From: Gimesia alba | GTDB taxonomy: Bacteria > Planctomycetota > Planctomycetia > Planctomycetales > Planctomycetaceae | Length of the DNA stretch: 64,000 nt | Reading direction: 5' to 3' | Assembly (NCBI RefSeq): GCF_007744675.1 | Contig: NZ_CP036269.1 | Span: forward strand, 4,257,546 to 4,321,545 | Shown here: in pieces, positions 17,010 through 26,680 of the stretch | How the letters are laid out: every line of letters begins with the position of its first letter | How positions within the stretch are numbered: the stretch's first letter is position 1 | Translations under genes and position numbers: made by a program | Notes under the pieces: generated by a model | Database searches by the model: none | The model's input: the letters and a program-made list of their open reading frames with translations, nothing else | Told to the model about the DNA's origin: nothing

Positions 17010-20000
17010 TTACTGTGGAACCGGTGCGGGAGGAGGCGCCGGTGTCTGTTTCGTGGTTTTACTCGGTTCATAAATGGATCGCAGATCCTCTTTCAGAATC
17101 CAGCCTTGTTTTTTCTGCTTTGACGTCTGTTCCACCCAGAGCCACTTGCCTTGCTCATCCAGAACCAGCAGTCGTTCCCCCCTGGCGATGTCAGCAATCG
17201 TTTCGGATTTGGATCTGATTTCTGAAGCGCGGGTCGCAACCGCCTCCAGACCAGCGCCTTTCACATGTTGGTAGTCCGCGAGCGCCTGCTTCCACTGTTT
17301 TAACGCAGCATAGGCATTCGCCCGCCCCTTATAGGCATCTGTCAGATCAGGGTTTGCATCAAGGGCGGCACTGAGATGTGTCACGACAGTTTCAAATTGT
17401 TTTCGCGCAAAAGCATCTTTTCCTTTTTGATAGTCGTCAACCCATTCAAGTTTCCGCGTGTACTCCAATGCGATCGCCATGACTTCGTTGAAATACGCAT
17501 CGCGTTCAATCTGGTTTTTATCATTCCAGGATGAGTATTTCGGCGTAATTCGCTGCGTATACTCTGCCAGATACTGTTCCTCGTTGAGTGGTGTCGTCGC
17601 GCGATTGCTCTGCCGCTTATACTCGGTCAGTTGATCGAGATAATCCTGAAACACCATGAGATCTTCACTGCGGTCCTCAAAAGAACGACTCAAAGTTCGC
17701 ACAAGTTCCGGGTTCACATAGCCATCGTGGGGAACCGTTTTCGTAGGCAGCGGATCGACATGCAGCGTGTCCGACATCGCTTCCCGAAACGTTTTGCCAA
17801 ACTCCGAATACGAAGGAATCTGGATATCGGGAACCACCCCCTGCAGATGAATCACGTCTCCGGTAGGCCGATAAAAAACCCGCGTGGTCATTTGCAGTAT
17901 CCCCAACTGGGGAGGCTTGTCCTGTTTGAACAATTCGCGACCAATATCAAAGCTGTTCTGAATCGAAGCACTGCCGTATGTTGTACTGTCTCCCAGAATC
18001 AGACCACGCCGATAATCCTGGATCGCAGCAATAAAGATCTCCGCGCCCCCCGAACTAAACTTATTCGTCAGTACCACCAGCGGCTTATTCCAGCGGTAAT
18101 TCACTTTCACTCCATTCAATGTCTGAACTTTCCCTGATTGATCTTTCGTCTGTACCAGAGGTCGCTGACCGATGAATAAACTTGTAAACCGGAACGACTC
18201 CGCCAGCATCCCCCCGGAATTATTTCTCAGATCAAGGACCAGAGCCTCAACGCCATCAGCTTCGTATGCTTTCAGAATTTTTTCCAGATCTTTCGAACTA
18301 CTTCTCCCTGAAGGACCTCGGCTGTCAGAATAAAAAGCGGGCACCGAAACAAAGCCGATGCGTGTTTTCCGTTTCTCACTCACGTATTGCTCATTCAAAA
18401 TCGTACTGCGGATTCTTGCGAATTGAACTTGATCTCTCGTTAGTTCGATTACCGTCGGCTGATTCTTCTGGCTCGAAATGACTTTTAAACGAACAACGGT
18501 CCCCTGTTTACCGCGGATCTTATCTACGATTTCCGTCAGCCTTAATCCGCTAACAGATTCGAATTCCCCTTCTCCTTCAGCCACAGCGATTATCCGATCA
18601 CCGGTTTTCAATGCCCCACTCCGGGCTGCCGCTCCCCCTTCCGGAAGAGAAACGACTTCGGTATCACCATCCACAATCTGAAGCTGCGCCCCGATTCCGA
18701 CAATCTGCCGGCGCAGATTGTCCTGAAATCGTCCGATCGATCGGGCAGAGTAGTACGTACTATTGGCATTGTACGATTTCGCCAGCGCGGAAAGAGACCA
18801 CTCCAGCAACTGCAGATCGTCAATTTTTTCCGGAAGTTGAAACTGACATTCATAGTGTCGCTTCACTCGTTCCAGAGATTCCACAGGACCATAGCCCTTT
18901 GCCTTCCGTTTAAGTAATTCCAGTTTCACTCGTTTACGCCAGATTTCTCGAGCTTCCAGTTCATTATCAGGGTAAGGCACTTTTTTCAGGTTGAGAATTT
19001 CTTCATCGAGTGTGAAATCGTGCTCTGCAGACAGGTACTCTCGAACGATCTTCAGATTCTGAGCACGCCGTTCGAGGTAGCGATAGAAGACGTCGTAAGC
19101 AAAATCGATGTTCCCCTCAGCGGCACCTTCTATAATCTGTTCGGACTGTTTCTGAAACTCATCGATATCTGACTGAAAAAAGAACAACTTCAATGGATCG
19201 AGCGCTTTAACATAGTTCTGCAACCAGCGCTGCGCGATTTCCTGATTCAGTTCCTGTGGCTGGAGATGCTTTGTGGCCAGCAGATTCAGAACCGCTTTCG
19301 TAATCTGGCGACTCTCCGCATTCTGTCCCTGTAGACTCCGTTTCACCAACGATGCCTCATCGGTTTGCATTGGAATCACGTTCAAAGCATAGACGCGCAT
19401 TAATTGTGCGACCGGCTTCGCCCCCGATTCATCAATAAACAACACAACTCGCCCCGCACTATAACGCTGTGCCTTCCAGTCTGCTGAGACGGTCGTTCCT
19501 ATTTTTGCAACAACAGACAGTGCCCCCTCGCGTGGTTCTCCCAGTTTGAAGATCTGGGCAACGCTCTCGGGAGTGACGCCGTCCGGTAATGTGACATCGA
19601 TTGTCTGAACACGATCGCCGCGCACCACCACATTCACCCGTTTATAGCCACGCACCCGAAATTCGAGCAGTTCGGAGCCGTCACTCATCGGAGAGCGTCT
19701 CACCGGCTCGCCCCATTTTTCATCCTGTAACAGTTGATCCACCGTTGTTGTGCCTGCTTCCACATTTCGGAAAAAGAACGACTTCATTTCCTCGGCAGGC
19801 GCTTTCATTTCAGGTGCTGCCGTAGAGGGAGTCTGAGGCTGGGGAGTCGCCTCAACAATCTCAGGCTGCGGTTTGAGTTCCACGGGCGAGGCCGTGTAAT
19901 CACAGGACTGATCCATCCGATCAAAGGGTTTCCAGCCCCAACCGTCATTGGGCTCCAGATTAAAACCTTGTACAAATTTTTCGCGAAAGTATTGCTGAAG

Positions 20001-23000
20001 ATACCGATCAGGATTGGGCCCTGGTGCCAGAGGGATGTGTATGACCAGGCCATTCGGCTCAAAAGCAGTGTTGGGATAATCAACGCCCGGCGAACCATCG
20101 TACTGATTCTCCGGACCGTGATGGACCACATCCCCACCTACGTGATCAACTGTAAAATTAATTTCTTTAATGAGTTCAATCTGCCAGGGATAGACGGCAC
20201 CATATCTTTCTTTGTCAAATCGTTTCGTTTGTCCTTCTTTATAAATCGGCTTGCGGGGAGGTGGTCCTCGTTCTGTTGGAGGACCACGGGGCGTTCCAAT
20301 CGCCAGCAGATCATAGTCGGCTGTCAATGGTCGGTGATTCTGATCGGCCAGAACCTTGATTTCATTTTCCGTGATCACATACTGATTAGCCACTAATTCC
20401 TGATCTTCATCCGGATCATAATAGCGGCCGTTACCAATATCGACCACCACCCGCTCCCGTCCATCAGCGCCACTTGGTTTAACGGCAATCAACCGCTTGC
20501 CGGCATAGGGAGCATCGTCGTAATCCAACACTTTTTCGGTTGCATCGCCGGCTTTAATACAACTTTGGACCAGCCTGTTAAACTTCGCGATTTCCTCTTT
20601 GGTGACTGCGGTCTGTCGTCCCAGTTTGCTCAATCGCTGCTGGGTAGGTATAAACCCTTTCTGCGGTCCCCAGTCGGCACTTTTCCCTTTGATGCGCATA
20701 TTCTTTGTGGCCGCGCCTTCGGCAATCCGCGCTGTTGCATGTTGATTGACGGGACGTACCACGATAATCAACCCCGTGTCCCGGGCGACCTCTGAAAAAC
20801 TTGCGGCCTGTTCGGGGACAATGTTCGAACGTGCAATCGCCTCGCCGCGGCTCACGTTCGACCAGTCCCAGGGTTTCGAGCCCGCTTCACCCGGTGACAC
20901 GTTCGTCAGCGGTTGTCCCGCGGCCGGAAAGCCCTTGGGATCGAATAGCTCTGCAGGTCCCGTCAGTAACTCAATCACCCTGCTTTGGACCGCAGGATAG
21001 CGCGGTGCAAAACCATGTAATACATTACAGACGGTTGAGGTATACCGTTGTCTTAAGCCCCCCAGTTGACTCTGCAGTCGCACCGTACAATCGTTTTGGG
21101 TATTTCCAAACACCGCTGCCCGGAACAACAGCATCAAGACCTGCTCGTCGTTGAGGTTCCCTCCCAGAAAACCCTTGTTGCGACGGTAATCGAGCGTTTT
21201 CAGGAAATCCAGTAGTCGCTCTGCATCCTCTTTTTGTTCGACTTGATTGAAAACCTTGGCCAGCATCTTCGGGTGCTGATAAAACACTTCACAAACGGCG
21301 ATGGCTTCATTTCGATATTTCGCTTCAAAGTCATACATGTCGCCGGCAGTGGAAACCAGGCCGATCGCATGAGCAGGAACCGAAGTCGGGCCGATTTTTT
21401 GCAGTGCTTTCGAGGTCGGAATCTGATCGAGGGCCGCACCGGTATCGAGTCCGGTTTTCCAGTCTGCAAATCCAAACAGCCCACGTGAGGCGATATAATC
21501 AAAGAAGCCTTCTTCACCGATTTTGATCGCACGCAGCGCATGAAACACGCGCGGCATATCCGAACCATGGTGCGTCGAAGCAATCGTAATCAGCCGGTGA
21601 ATATCGCCCTTGTTAAAATTGGCGGGGCGTTTATAGCTGGCATTATATTCGGGAGAGGCATACACCCGAGGCAGCACTCCCCCCAGACTATGCCCCACCA
21701 CATCGGCCTGGGTCGCCGCCAGATTCAACGAGGCGCCGCGAAAATCTTCCAGCGCCTGTTCAATGCCGCCATGCTCTTTGCTCCAGACCACTCGTTTATT
21801 ATCTTCAAATCGGCTGGGACCGCTCCCTTTTCGACCATTGGTCGATTCAAAATCAACCGTATAAACCGCAAGACCCCGGTTGGTAAGACGCTGCAACAAA
21901 GCAGGACCGCGCGAGGTCTTCGTCTGCCAGCAATTTTTTGGATTATCATACGTGCCATGCACCAGCACCACGGGGGGACGCGCCAATATCAGCGGAAATT
22001 CTTTTTTCGTTGGCTGTGATGTTGTACTTGCGTTAATCTCCTGCATCGAAACCTCAACCGGAATCGACCGGAACTCCATCCGTGTCGTCCGCTCGCCGAT
22101 TTGAATGGTGGAATAGGACTTTTTCCCAGCTGAGATTTTCGAGAAATCTGCAGGGGGAGCATATAATGCAAAGGCATAATGCTTCCCTTCGAATTCGACG
22201 GTCTCGACTTCCACGCGGCTCAAGTCGCCAGCACTGCCCGAATTTGTTTCCTGCAAACGAAATTGTGAACCGTCCAGTTGGTCCAATCGGCCCGCATACT
22301 CTCCAGGAATCTGAAACACTACTTTGCCCGGTTTTTTCGCCTCGGCACGTAATAACATCAGACTCACTCCATCGGCGACGGCTCCTTTCCGTTTGAGATC
22401 CCATTTGACCAGGGTTTCTTTCTGCTTATGGATCCGATTCTGGCGTTGCTCGTTTCGCTGTTCGGCTTCCAGCTCATCGACTTTCTCAATCTGCAATGGC
22501 AGCTGCAGATCAGATGCTTCGTGAGTCAGTGCCGTATTCGCATCGAGAAGGGTCAGTTCAACTGCTTCGGCCGGGGATTCTGCCAGGCGGTATCGGAGCG
22601 TCAGATCGTATGTATTGATCAACATCCCTGGAATCGCGCCACCTTCATCCCCCAGGTTATCGGAAATATGCAACGAGATGTCCAGGAAATAGGGGGAATC
22701 GCGCCGTCGGGGTATCTGCGTCGCATTGATCAATCCACTCGAAGCTGGAACATTCAACACATGCGTAAAACCGTCTTCTCCCCCCGGTTTCCCCTCTGTT
22801 TTCTGAACATAAGTGTGCGTGGTCCGATATGTCACTGGGTTTATCCCTTGTCCACCTTCACCCAGACTAATTCCAAGCTGCTTAAACCATTCTAACTGCC
22901 CCGCACTGGAAATATCCTGATACGTTTCCTGTTTCCCGGTTTGGAAAAAAGGAATGATCGGATCGCGGTGTCGCAGATTCGGATCATCGAGACGCAAATC

Positions 23001-23555
23001 GCGAGGCGACCAGGCATATCCCAGGCTGATCCGATGTGTTGTTTGTAGAGGAGAAGTCCGACTGATCGGATTTTTATACTCACCGATAATTTTAAAGCGA
23101 CTCGCAAATCGGGCCTTGTTCTTCAGCAAAGCGGCAACCAATGGGGTGCTTGAGCCTTGATTCAGCGGTTTGACCAGATGAGAAAAATCCAGTCTGGCCG
23201 GAAACTCATAATGCACTTCGACCTGGACCGTTTTCTTTTGTGCTTGCGTCTTCTTCACCCGCCGCGGCCACAGTTTACGTGCGAATCTGGCTGTATAAGA
23301 GGTACCATTTCCGCCCGGCGCGACTTCTTTCGGAATAGACCAGAGCGGAGGCCGTCGACGTTCACCTGGCTTTCTAGGTTCTGCCTTGTCCCGTTCAGGA
23401 TCAATCTCCTTAAAGAAGACTTTATCTAGAACAAAACTGGCCGGCCCCAGATCTACTGACAGTTTTTTCTGCTCTTCTGCGTAGCTGCACGTTGTTCCGG
23501 CAACCATCGCCAGACAAACACAAAACATGATGAAAGCCAATTTCTGATTCTTCAA
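17010..23555 (-). CDS. Giant secreted lipase-like / catalytically dead S41 (Prc-like) fusion with TPR and SH3 domains
   Basis: 2181 aa. The start is TTG at 23555 with GGGAG 7 bases upstream; it gives a clean signal peptide (MKNQKL...GTTCSYA). Layout: beta-rich N-terminal region (30-500); alpha/beta hydrolase with VVLVHGTYDNP near 530 and GHSLGG with Ser623; a long middle region (650-1270) with repeated Pro/Gly-rich parts; a small domain at 1280-1390; then a tail-specific protease unit with Prc-type N-terminal helices (1400-1610), PDZ (about 1620-1670) and S41 core to about 1930. TPR-like helices (2040-2100) and an SH3-like domain (2110-2160) follow, then a Pro tail. In the S41 core the catalytic Ser position is Gly1836 (FSSGGAEIF against family FSASASEIF) and the Lys position is Ser1862 (TYGSASIQ against GKGTVQ), so proteolysis is not expected. 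It lies 67 bases behind the exported ankyrin gene. Confidence 0.8.
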   Translation of the reverse strand: MKNQKLAFIMFCVCLAMVAGTTCSYAEEQKKLSVDLGPASFVLDKVFFKEIDPERDKAEPRKPGERRRPPLWSIPKEVAPGGNGTSYTARFARKLWPRRVKKTQAQKKTVQVEVHYEFPARLDFSHLVKPLNQGSSTPLVAALLKNKARFASRFKIIGEYKNPISRTSPLQTTHRISLGYAWSPRDLRLDDPNLRHRDPIIPFFQTGKQETYQDISSAGQLEWFKQLGISLGEGGQGINPVTYRTTHTYVQKTEGKPGGEDGFTHVLNVPASSGLINATQIPRRRDSPYFLDISLHISDNLGDEGGAIPGMLINTYDLTLRYRLAESPAEAVELTLLDANTALTHEASDLQLPLQIEKVDELEAEQRNEQRQNRIHKQKETLVKWDLKRKGAVADGVSLMLLRAEAKKPGKVVFQIPGEYAGRLDQLDGSQFRLQETNSGSAGDLSRVEVETVEFEGKHYAFALYAPPADFSKISAGKKSYSTIQIGERTTRMEFRSIPVEVSMQEINASTTSQPTKKEFPLILARPPVVLVHGTYDNPKNCWQTKTSRGPALLQRLTNRGLAVYTVDFESTNGRKGSGPSRFEDNKRVVWSKEHGGIEQALEDFRGASLNLAATQADVVGHSLGGVLPRVYASPEYNASYKRPANFNKGDIHRLITIASTHHGSDMPRVFHALRAIKIGEEGFFDYIASRGLFGFADWKTGLDTGAALDQIPTSKALQKIGPTSVPAHAIGLVSTAGDMYDFEAKYRNEAIAVCEVFYQHPKMLAKVFNQVEQKEDAERLLDFLKTLDYRRNKGFLGGNLNDEQVLMLLFRAAVFGNTQNDCTVRLQSQLGGLRQRYTSTVCNVLHGFAPRYPAVQSRVIELLTGPAELFDPKGFPAAGQPLTNVSPGEAGSKPWDWSNVSRGEAIARSNIVPEQAASFSEVARDTGLIIVVRPVNQHATARIAEGAATKNMRIKGKSADWGPQKGFIPTQQRLSKLGRQTAVTKEEIAKFNRLVQSCIKAGDATEKVLDYDDAPYAGKRLIAVKPSGADGRERVVVDIGNGRYYDPDEDQELVANQYVITENEIKVLADQNHRPLTADYDLLAIGTPRGPPTERGPPPRKPIYKEGQTKRFDKERYGAVYPWQIELIKEINFTVDHVGGDVVHHGPENQYDGSPGVDYPNTAFEPNGLVIHIPLAPGPNPDRYLQQYFREKFVQGFNLEPNDGWGWKPFDRMDQSCDYTASPVELKPQPEIVEATPQPQTPSTAAPEMKAPAEEMKSFFFRNVEAGTTTVDQLLQDEKWGEPVRRSPMSDGSELLEFRVRGYKRVNVVVRGDRVQTIDVTLPDGVTPESVAQIFKLGEPREGALSVVAKIGTTVSADWKAQRYSAGRVVLFIDESGAKPVAQLMRVYALNVIPMQTDEASLVKRSLQGQNAESRQITKAVLNLLATKHLQPQELNQEIAQRWLQNYVKALDPLKLFFFQSDIDEFQKQSEQIIEGAAEGNIDFAYDVFYRYLERRAQNLKIVREYLSAEHDFTLDEEILNLKKVPYPDNELEAREIWRKRVKLELLKRKAKGYGPVESLERVKRHYECQFQLPEKIDDLQLLEWSLSALAKSYNANSTYYSARSIGRFQDNLRRQIVGIGAQLQIVDGDTEVVSLPEGGAAARSGALKTGDRIIAVAEGEGEFESVSGLRLTEIVDKIRGKQGTVVRLKVISSQKNQPTVIELTRDQVQFARIRSTILNEQYVSEKRKTRIGFVSVPAFYSDSRGPSGRSSSKDLEKILKAYEADGVEALVLDLRNNSGGMLAESFRFTSLFIGQRPLVQTKDQSGKVQTLNGVKVNYRWNKPLVVLTNKFSSGGAEIFIAAIQDYRRGLILGDSTTYGSASIQNSFDIGRELFKQDKPPQLGILQMTTRVFYRPTGDVIHLQGVVPDIQIPSYSEFGKTFREAMSDTLHVDPLPTKTVPHDGYVNPELVRTLSRSFEDRSEDLMVFQDYLDQLTEYKRQSNRATTPLNEEQYLAEYTQRITPKYSSWNDKNQIERDAYFNEVMAIALEYTRKLEWVDDYQKGKDAFARKQFETVVTHLSAALDANPDLTDAYKGRANAYAALKQWKQALADYQHVKGAGLEAVATRASEIRSKSETIADIARGERLLVLDEQGKWLWVEQTSKQKKQGWILKEDLRSIYEPSKTTKQTPAPPPAPVPQ

Positions 23556-23622
23556 AGTAGAAGCTCCCAAATATTAATCGTTGAGGAACGACATACCACT
23601 CCTGACTGTTTGAACAAGACAC

Positions 23623-26205
23623 TCACTCTTTCGTAGTGACTTCCTTTGTTTTCTCAGGCACTTTAATCTGCTTCGGAAACTCACTGCGGACCCAATCAAT
23701 CCCAATCAGATTGATCCCGGCTTTCAATTGAGCCTGAATGTATTTTTCATGGTACTGGCGTCCCTGCGGAATGTCGTTAAAAATCGACACCGACATATCT
23801 TTGAGCGCACCATAACAGGTGGACAGCGCCCGCTCGACTTTTAGACCGGGGCGTGCCTGCACATTTTCTGCCTGAGCCGTATACTGTTTGGCTTTTTCAA
23901 AGGACTCTGCCGTCCCCTGCTGCCTGCAGATTTCACACATCGCCCCCATGACTTTGATATAATGGGCCTCTAACGTTCGCCCCCGATCCTCTTCGGCTTT
24001 CAGCAGCCAGTCGGCGACAGTGTTGCACTCGGCCAGATACTTGTCGACCTGGCAACTCTTCTCACCACCATTCCGCATGTACGAATACATAAATGAAGTC
24101 AAAGCACTGCTATAGTACCGGGCTGCCTGTGCCTTTTTCTGTGTGGTATTCGCGCGTTGAAAACGGCTTCGCCCCGATTTTACTTTATCATAAGCTCGCT
24201 TCAGACTATCTTGATTTCGTTGCGAGACTGGATCGACATTTAGTTCATATTCAAAGTCATAGACTTCCCCGTCCAGGGTTACCACGCGTGCCTGAACGAC
24301 ATGTTTGCCAGGCGTCATACCACATAACCAGGCATGATTCCCAAGGCGCGGCATCATTTGTCCGCCGCGTGCGGGCCTCCAGAACCGGTAGGTGTAAATG
24401 GTGCGTCCTTTGATCTGGTTCCGCACCACATATTCTTTTTCCCAGACCTTATAATACCGCTTACGATCAATGACGACGCCGGGAGTGCCGAGTTTGTCAC
24501 TCTGGTAACGTTCCTGGTCAAACTCCAGCACCGTAGGACTGAATCCGAATGTAGAGGAAGTCTCAGTACGACTCGATCCCTGCAGCACCAGTTGAGATTC
24601 TGAAATATGCCCCACGAGATAACGGACTATCTCCAGTAGACCTTTCATAATCGTATTCTCGTCTGTGACCTGCTCCACAACTTCGTTATCTTGCGTCAAC
24701 ATGAATTGATAGGCAACAAGGTTGTATCGCAGTGTCAACAGATTTCGTCCGATTTCCAGTTCGTCCAGTAAATCCTTGCGTTTGGCTCTCTTGGCATCTT
24801 TCAGAAGATATCGCATCGCATTCAATCGCCCCTCCGCACGAGCGAAGACCCGACGCGCCTTGCGCAAATCGACTTTTGCGGGGTCGGTATTACTCAGCGC
24901 TACTAATTCTTCGCAGGACTCCATTAACGTGTCTACCGAGGCATGGGTCCGCTCTTCCAGGTTCCCTTTCGGACGCAAGGATTCGCGGATCATCGGCCAG
25001 AGTTGCTCTTCCAGTAAAACCAGCACAATCTGCTGGGCCAAACGAATCACCATCCGATTACTGGAAATATCTACCACCAACTTGGCGACTTCCTGCCTGA
25101 CATGAAACCGTACTTTGGCCCGGGCTGCCGCTTTCAGAGACTTCAAATCATTCAACCGGATTCCAATCCGTTGCTGCAGCTGTTTGTCGAAATACCCCTG
25201 CAGGTCCAGTTCCAGCCGCTTGACCGTTTTCTCCTGCATCCGTCCGACATGTTCTTCCTTAAGAAACTCCCCTAATCCTTCTCGCTCCAGTCGGTTCGCT
25301 ACGGCCTGTTTCAGGTAATCCGTTGCGGCCGCCTGTAAAAATGGAGCCGTTCGCTTTTCGTAATTGGGATCTTCATCCTGGGGTAACTGCAACTGTGATA
25401 ACTGCTTGAGCATAATCGTTGAGCGCTCCACCATCGACCGCATCTCCTGCACCAGTTGCCGCTCTTCCTGCAAACCCCGCCGCGGTCCCCGGTTTGTATT
25501 GGTGTATTGATCCAGAAACGCACAGGCTGACTGCGTGGCATTAACCAACAATTCCCCCTGTTTTTTCACATCCTCTTTCGGAGGCGGATTCTGTAAGGCT
25601 CCCAGAGCCTTGAATCGTTCATCGATTTTCTTAAGTTGAGCATGATGTTTTTTCAACGGCTCCAGCCAGACCGAAACAGGGCGGGTTTTCTGAGGCCGTG
25701 CGACTTTATGTTTGCCTGCCTTGACCAGTGCAGCCCGTTTTTGCATTAACGAAACCAGCCTCTGCGCATCCTCTTTGTCGTTTCCCTGATTGACCAGATC
25801 TATGGGTGACTGGTTCTGCTGATCCTTGATATTGATGTCGGCGCCATTTTCAATCAGGATCATTGCGATCGTAAGATGATAATTAGAGACAGCAACGTGC
25901 AGTGGTGTCTGCCCCTTCTCATCCACCGAATTGGGATCCTCACCCGCTCTGATCCGTCCCAGCAGCTCTGCATACTTGCGTTGTTTGACCAGTTCATGCA
26001 GACTCAATTTTTCATCGCCAGCCTTTTTTTCCATACCTTCCACAGCACGTAGCCGTTCTTCCAGATCAGGTAGCTCCTCCCCCGGAACTGTCTCAGCAGA
26101 AGTTGAATCCGTCTCTTGCGCAATCAGCAGATCACATGACGAAATGGAAAAGGAGAGAGAAAGAACAACAGCGACAAGACCAATAGACTTTCGTAACACA
26201 AACAC
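23623..26205 (-). CDS. Exported ankyrin-repeat protein, copy A
   Basis: 860 aa starting at GTG 26205 with GAGGAGGAG 7 bases upstream. The N-terminal signal ends LLIAQ; an ISSC lipobox-like stretch at about residues 21-24 could instead make it a lipoprotein. Residues about 65-140 hold two ankyrin repeats (GQTPLHVAVSN, ENGADINIKDQQNQSP). A long, charged alpha-helical region (180-560) and a beta-rich C-terminal part (about 590-690, WEKEYVVRN, LDGEVYDFEYE) follow, then helices that look TPR-like. No enzymatic motif. The product would act in the periplasm-like space, probably binding other proteins. It is the first gene of an operon with the giant lipase/S41 fusion and has a same-length paralogue at 27850-30432. 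Confidence 0.8.
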   Translation of the reverse strand: MFVLRKSIGLVAVVLSLSFSISSCDLLIAQETDSTSAETVPGEELPDLEERLRAVEGMEKKAGDEKLSLHELVKQRKYAELLGRIRAGEDPNSVDEKGQTPLHVAVSNYHLTIAMILIENGADINIKDQQNQSPIDLVNQGNDKEDAQRLVSLMQKRAALVKAGKHKVARPQKTRPVSVWLEPLKKHHAQLKKIDERFKALGALQNPPPKEDVKKQGELLVNATQSACAFLDQYTNTNRGPRRGLQEERQLVQEMRSMVERSTIMLKQLSQLQLPQDEDPNYEKRTAPFLQAAATDYLKQAVANRLEREGLGEFLKEEHVGRMQEKTVKRLELDLQGYFDKQLQQRIGIRLNDLKSLKAAARAKVRFHVRQEVAKLVVDISSNRMVIRLAQQIVLVLLEEQLWPMIRESLRPKGNLEERTHASVDTLMESCEELVALSNTDPAKVDLRKARRVFARAEGRLNAMRYLLKDAKRAKRKDLLDELEIGRNLLTLRYNLVAYQFMLTQDNEVVEQVTDENTIMKGLLEIVRYLVGHISESQLVLQGSSRTETSSTFGFSPTVLEFDQERYQSDKLGTPGVVIDRKRYYKVWEKEYVVRNQIKGRTIYTYRFWRPARGGQMMPRLGNHAWLCGMTPGKHVVQARVVTLDGEVYDFEYELNVDPVSQRNQDSLKRAYDKVKSGRSRFQRANTTQKKAQAARYYSSALTSFMYSYMRNGGEKSCQVDKYLAECNTVADWLLKAEEDRGRTLEAHYIKVMGAMCEICRQQGTAESFEKAKQYTAQAENVQARPGLKVERALSTCYGALKDMSVSIFNDIPQGRQYHEKYIQAQLKAGINLIGIDWVRSEFPKQIKVPEKTKEVTTKE

Positions 26206-26600
26206 AAGAACTCCTCCTCAGTCATGAATTGGTAGTTTTGGGAAGGTATCAAAGCGAGCGATTCACGCACTTTAAAACTGCTAACCGCCGTTAGATTCAG
26301 GCGCTTAAGCTGAGGCAAATTGATACTCGTCACGGACAACACCGCGAGAGGCCTTCGTAGCAGTATGAGAACTGCTGCCGCTCATCGACAGCAACACAAG
26401 CGATTATAAAACGCAACAACATGATGTCAACAAGATCAAAGAACAGTTAAAACATTTCTCGTTATTGAGAGTCATTCTTAATTGAGAAGTGAATTTATTT
26501 GTCACTCGAATCAATTCAGCCAAAACAATTCGGCAGCGACAACAGCCTTTGAACAAAGGATTCAGTTTATGAATTTTGTATAAACACTGCTTTTACCTGC

Positions 26601-26630
26601 TTGTAAAAACATCAGGTTTCCCCCTATAGA
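26601..26630 (+). promoter_or_regulatory. Putative promoter of the S1/P1 nuclease gene
   Basis: TTGTAA and TATAGA separated by 18 bases, about 50 bases before the GTG start. The same pair (TTGTAT, TATAGA, 18 bases) is kept at 30651-30680 in the duplicated unit, although the surrounding non-coding DNA has diverged. The block 26566-26635 as a whole is the best conserved part of this 475-base divergent gap. The ankyrin-gene promoter, on the other strand, was not located. Confidence 0.5.
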
Positions 26631-26680
26631 TGAGATAGCAAAAAACCTTTTCCTTTTCTGTCTTTTCAGGTGTTACAATC

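Noticed and set aside
18000..18062. Nearby Ser residues in FSSGG as an alternative catalytic Ser
   Set aside because: The spacing from the preceding Phe to the following Glu equals that in active S41 enzymes, so these Ser residues are not at the nucleophile position, and the Lys partner is missing too.
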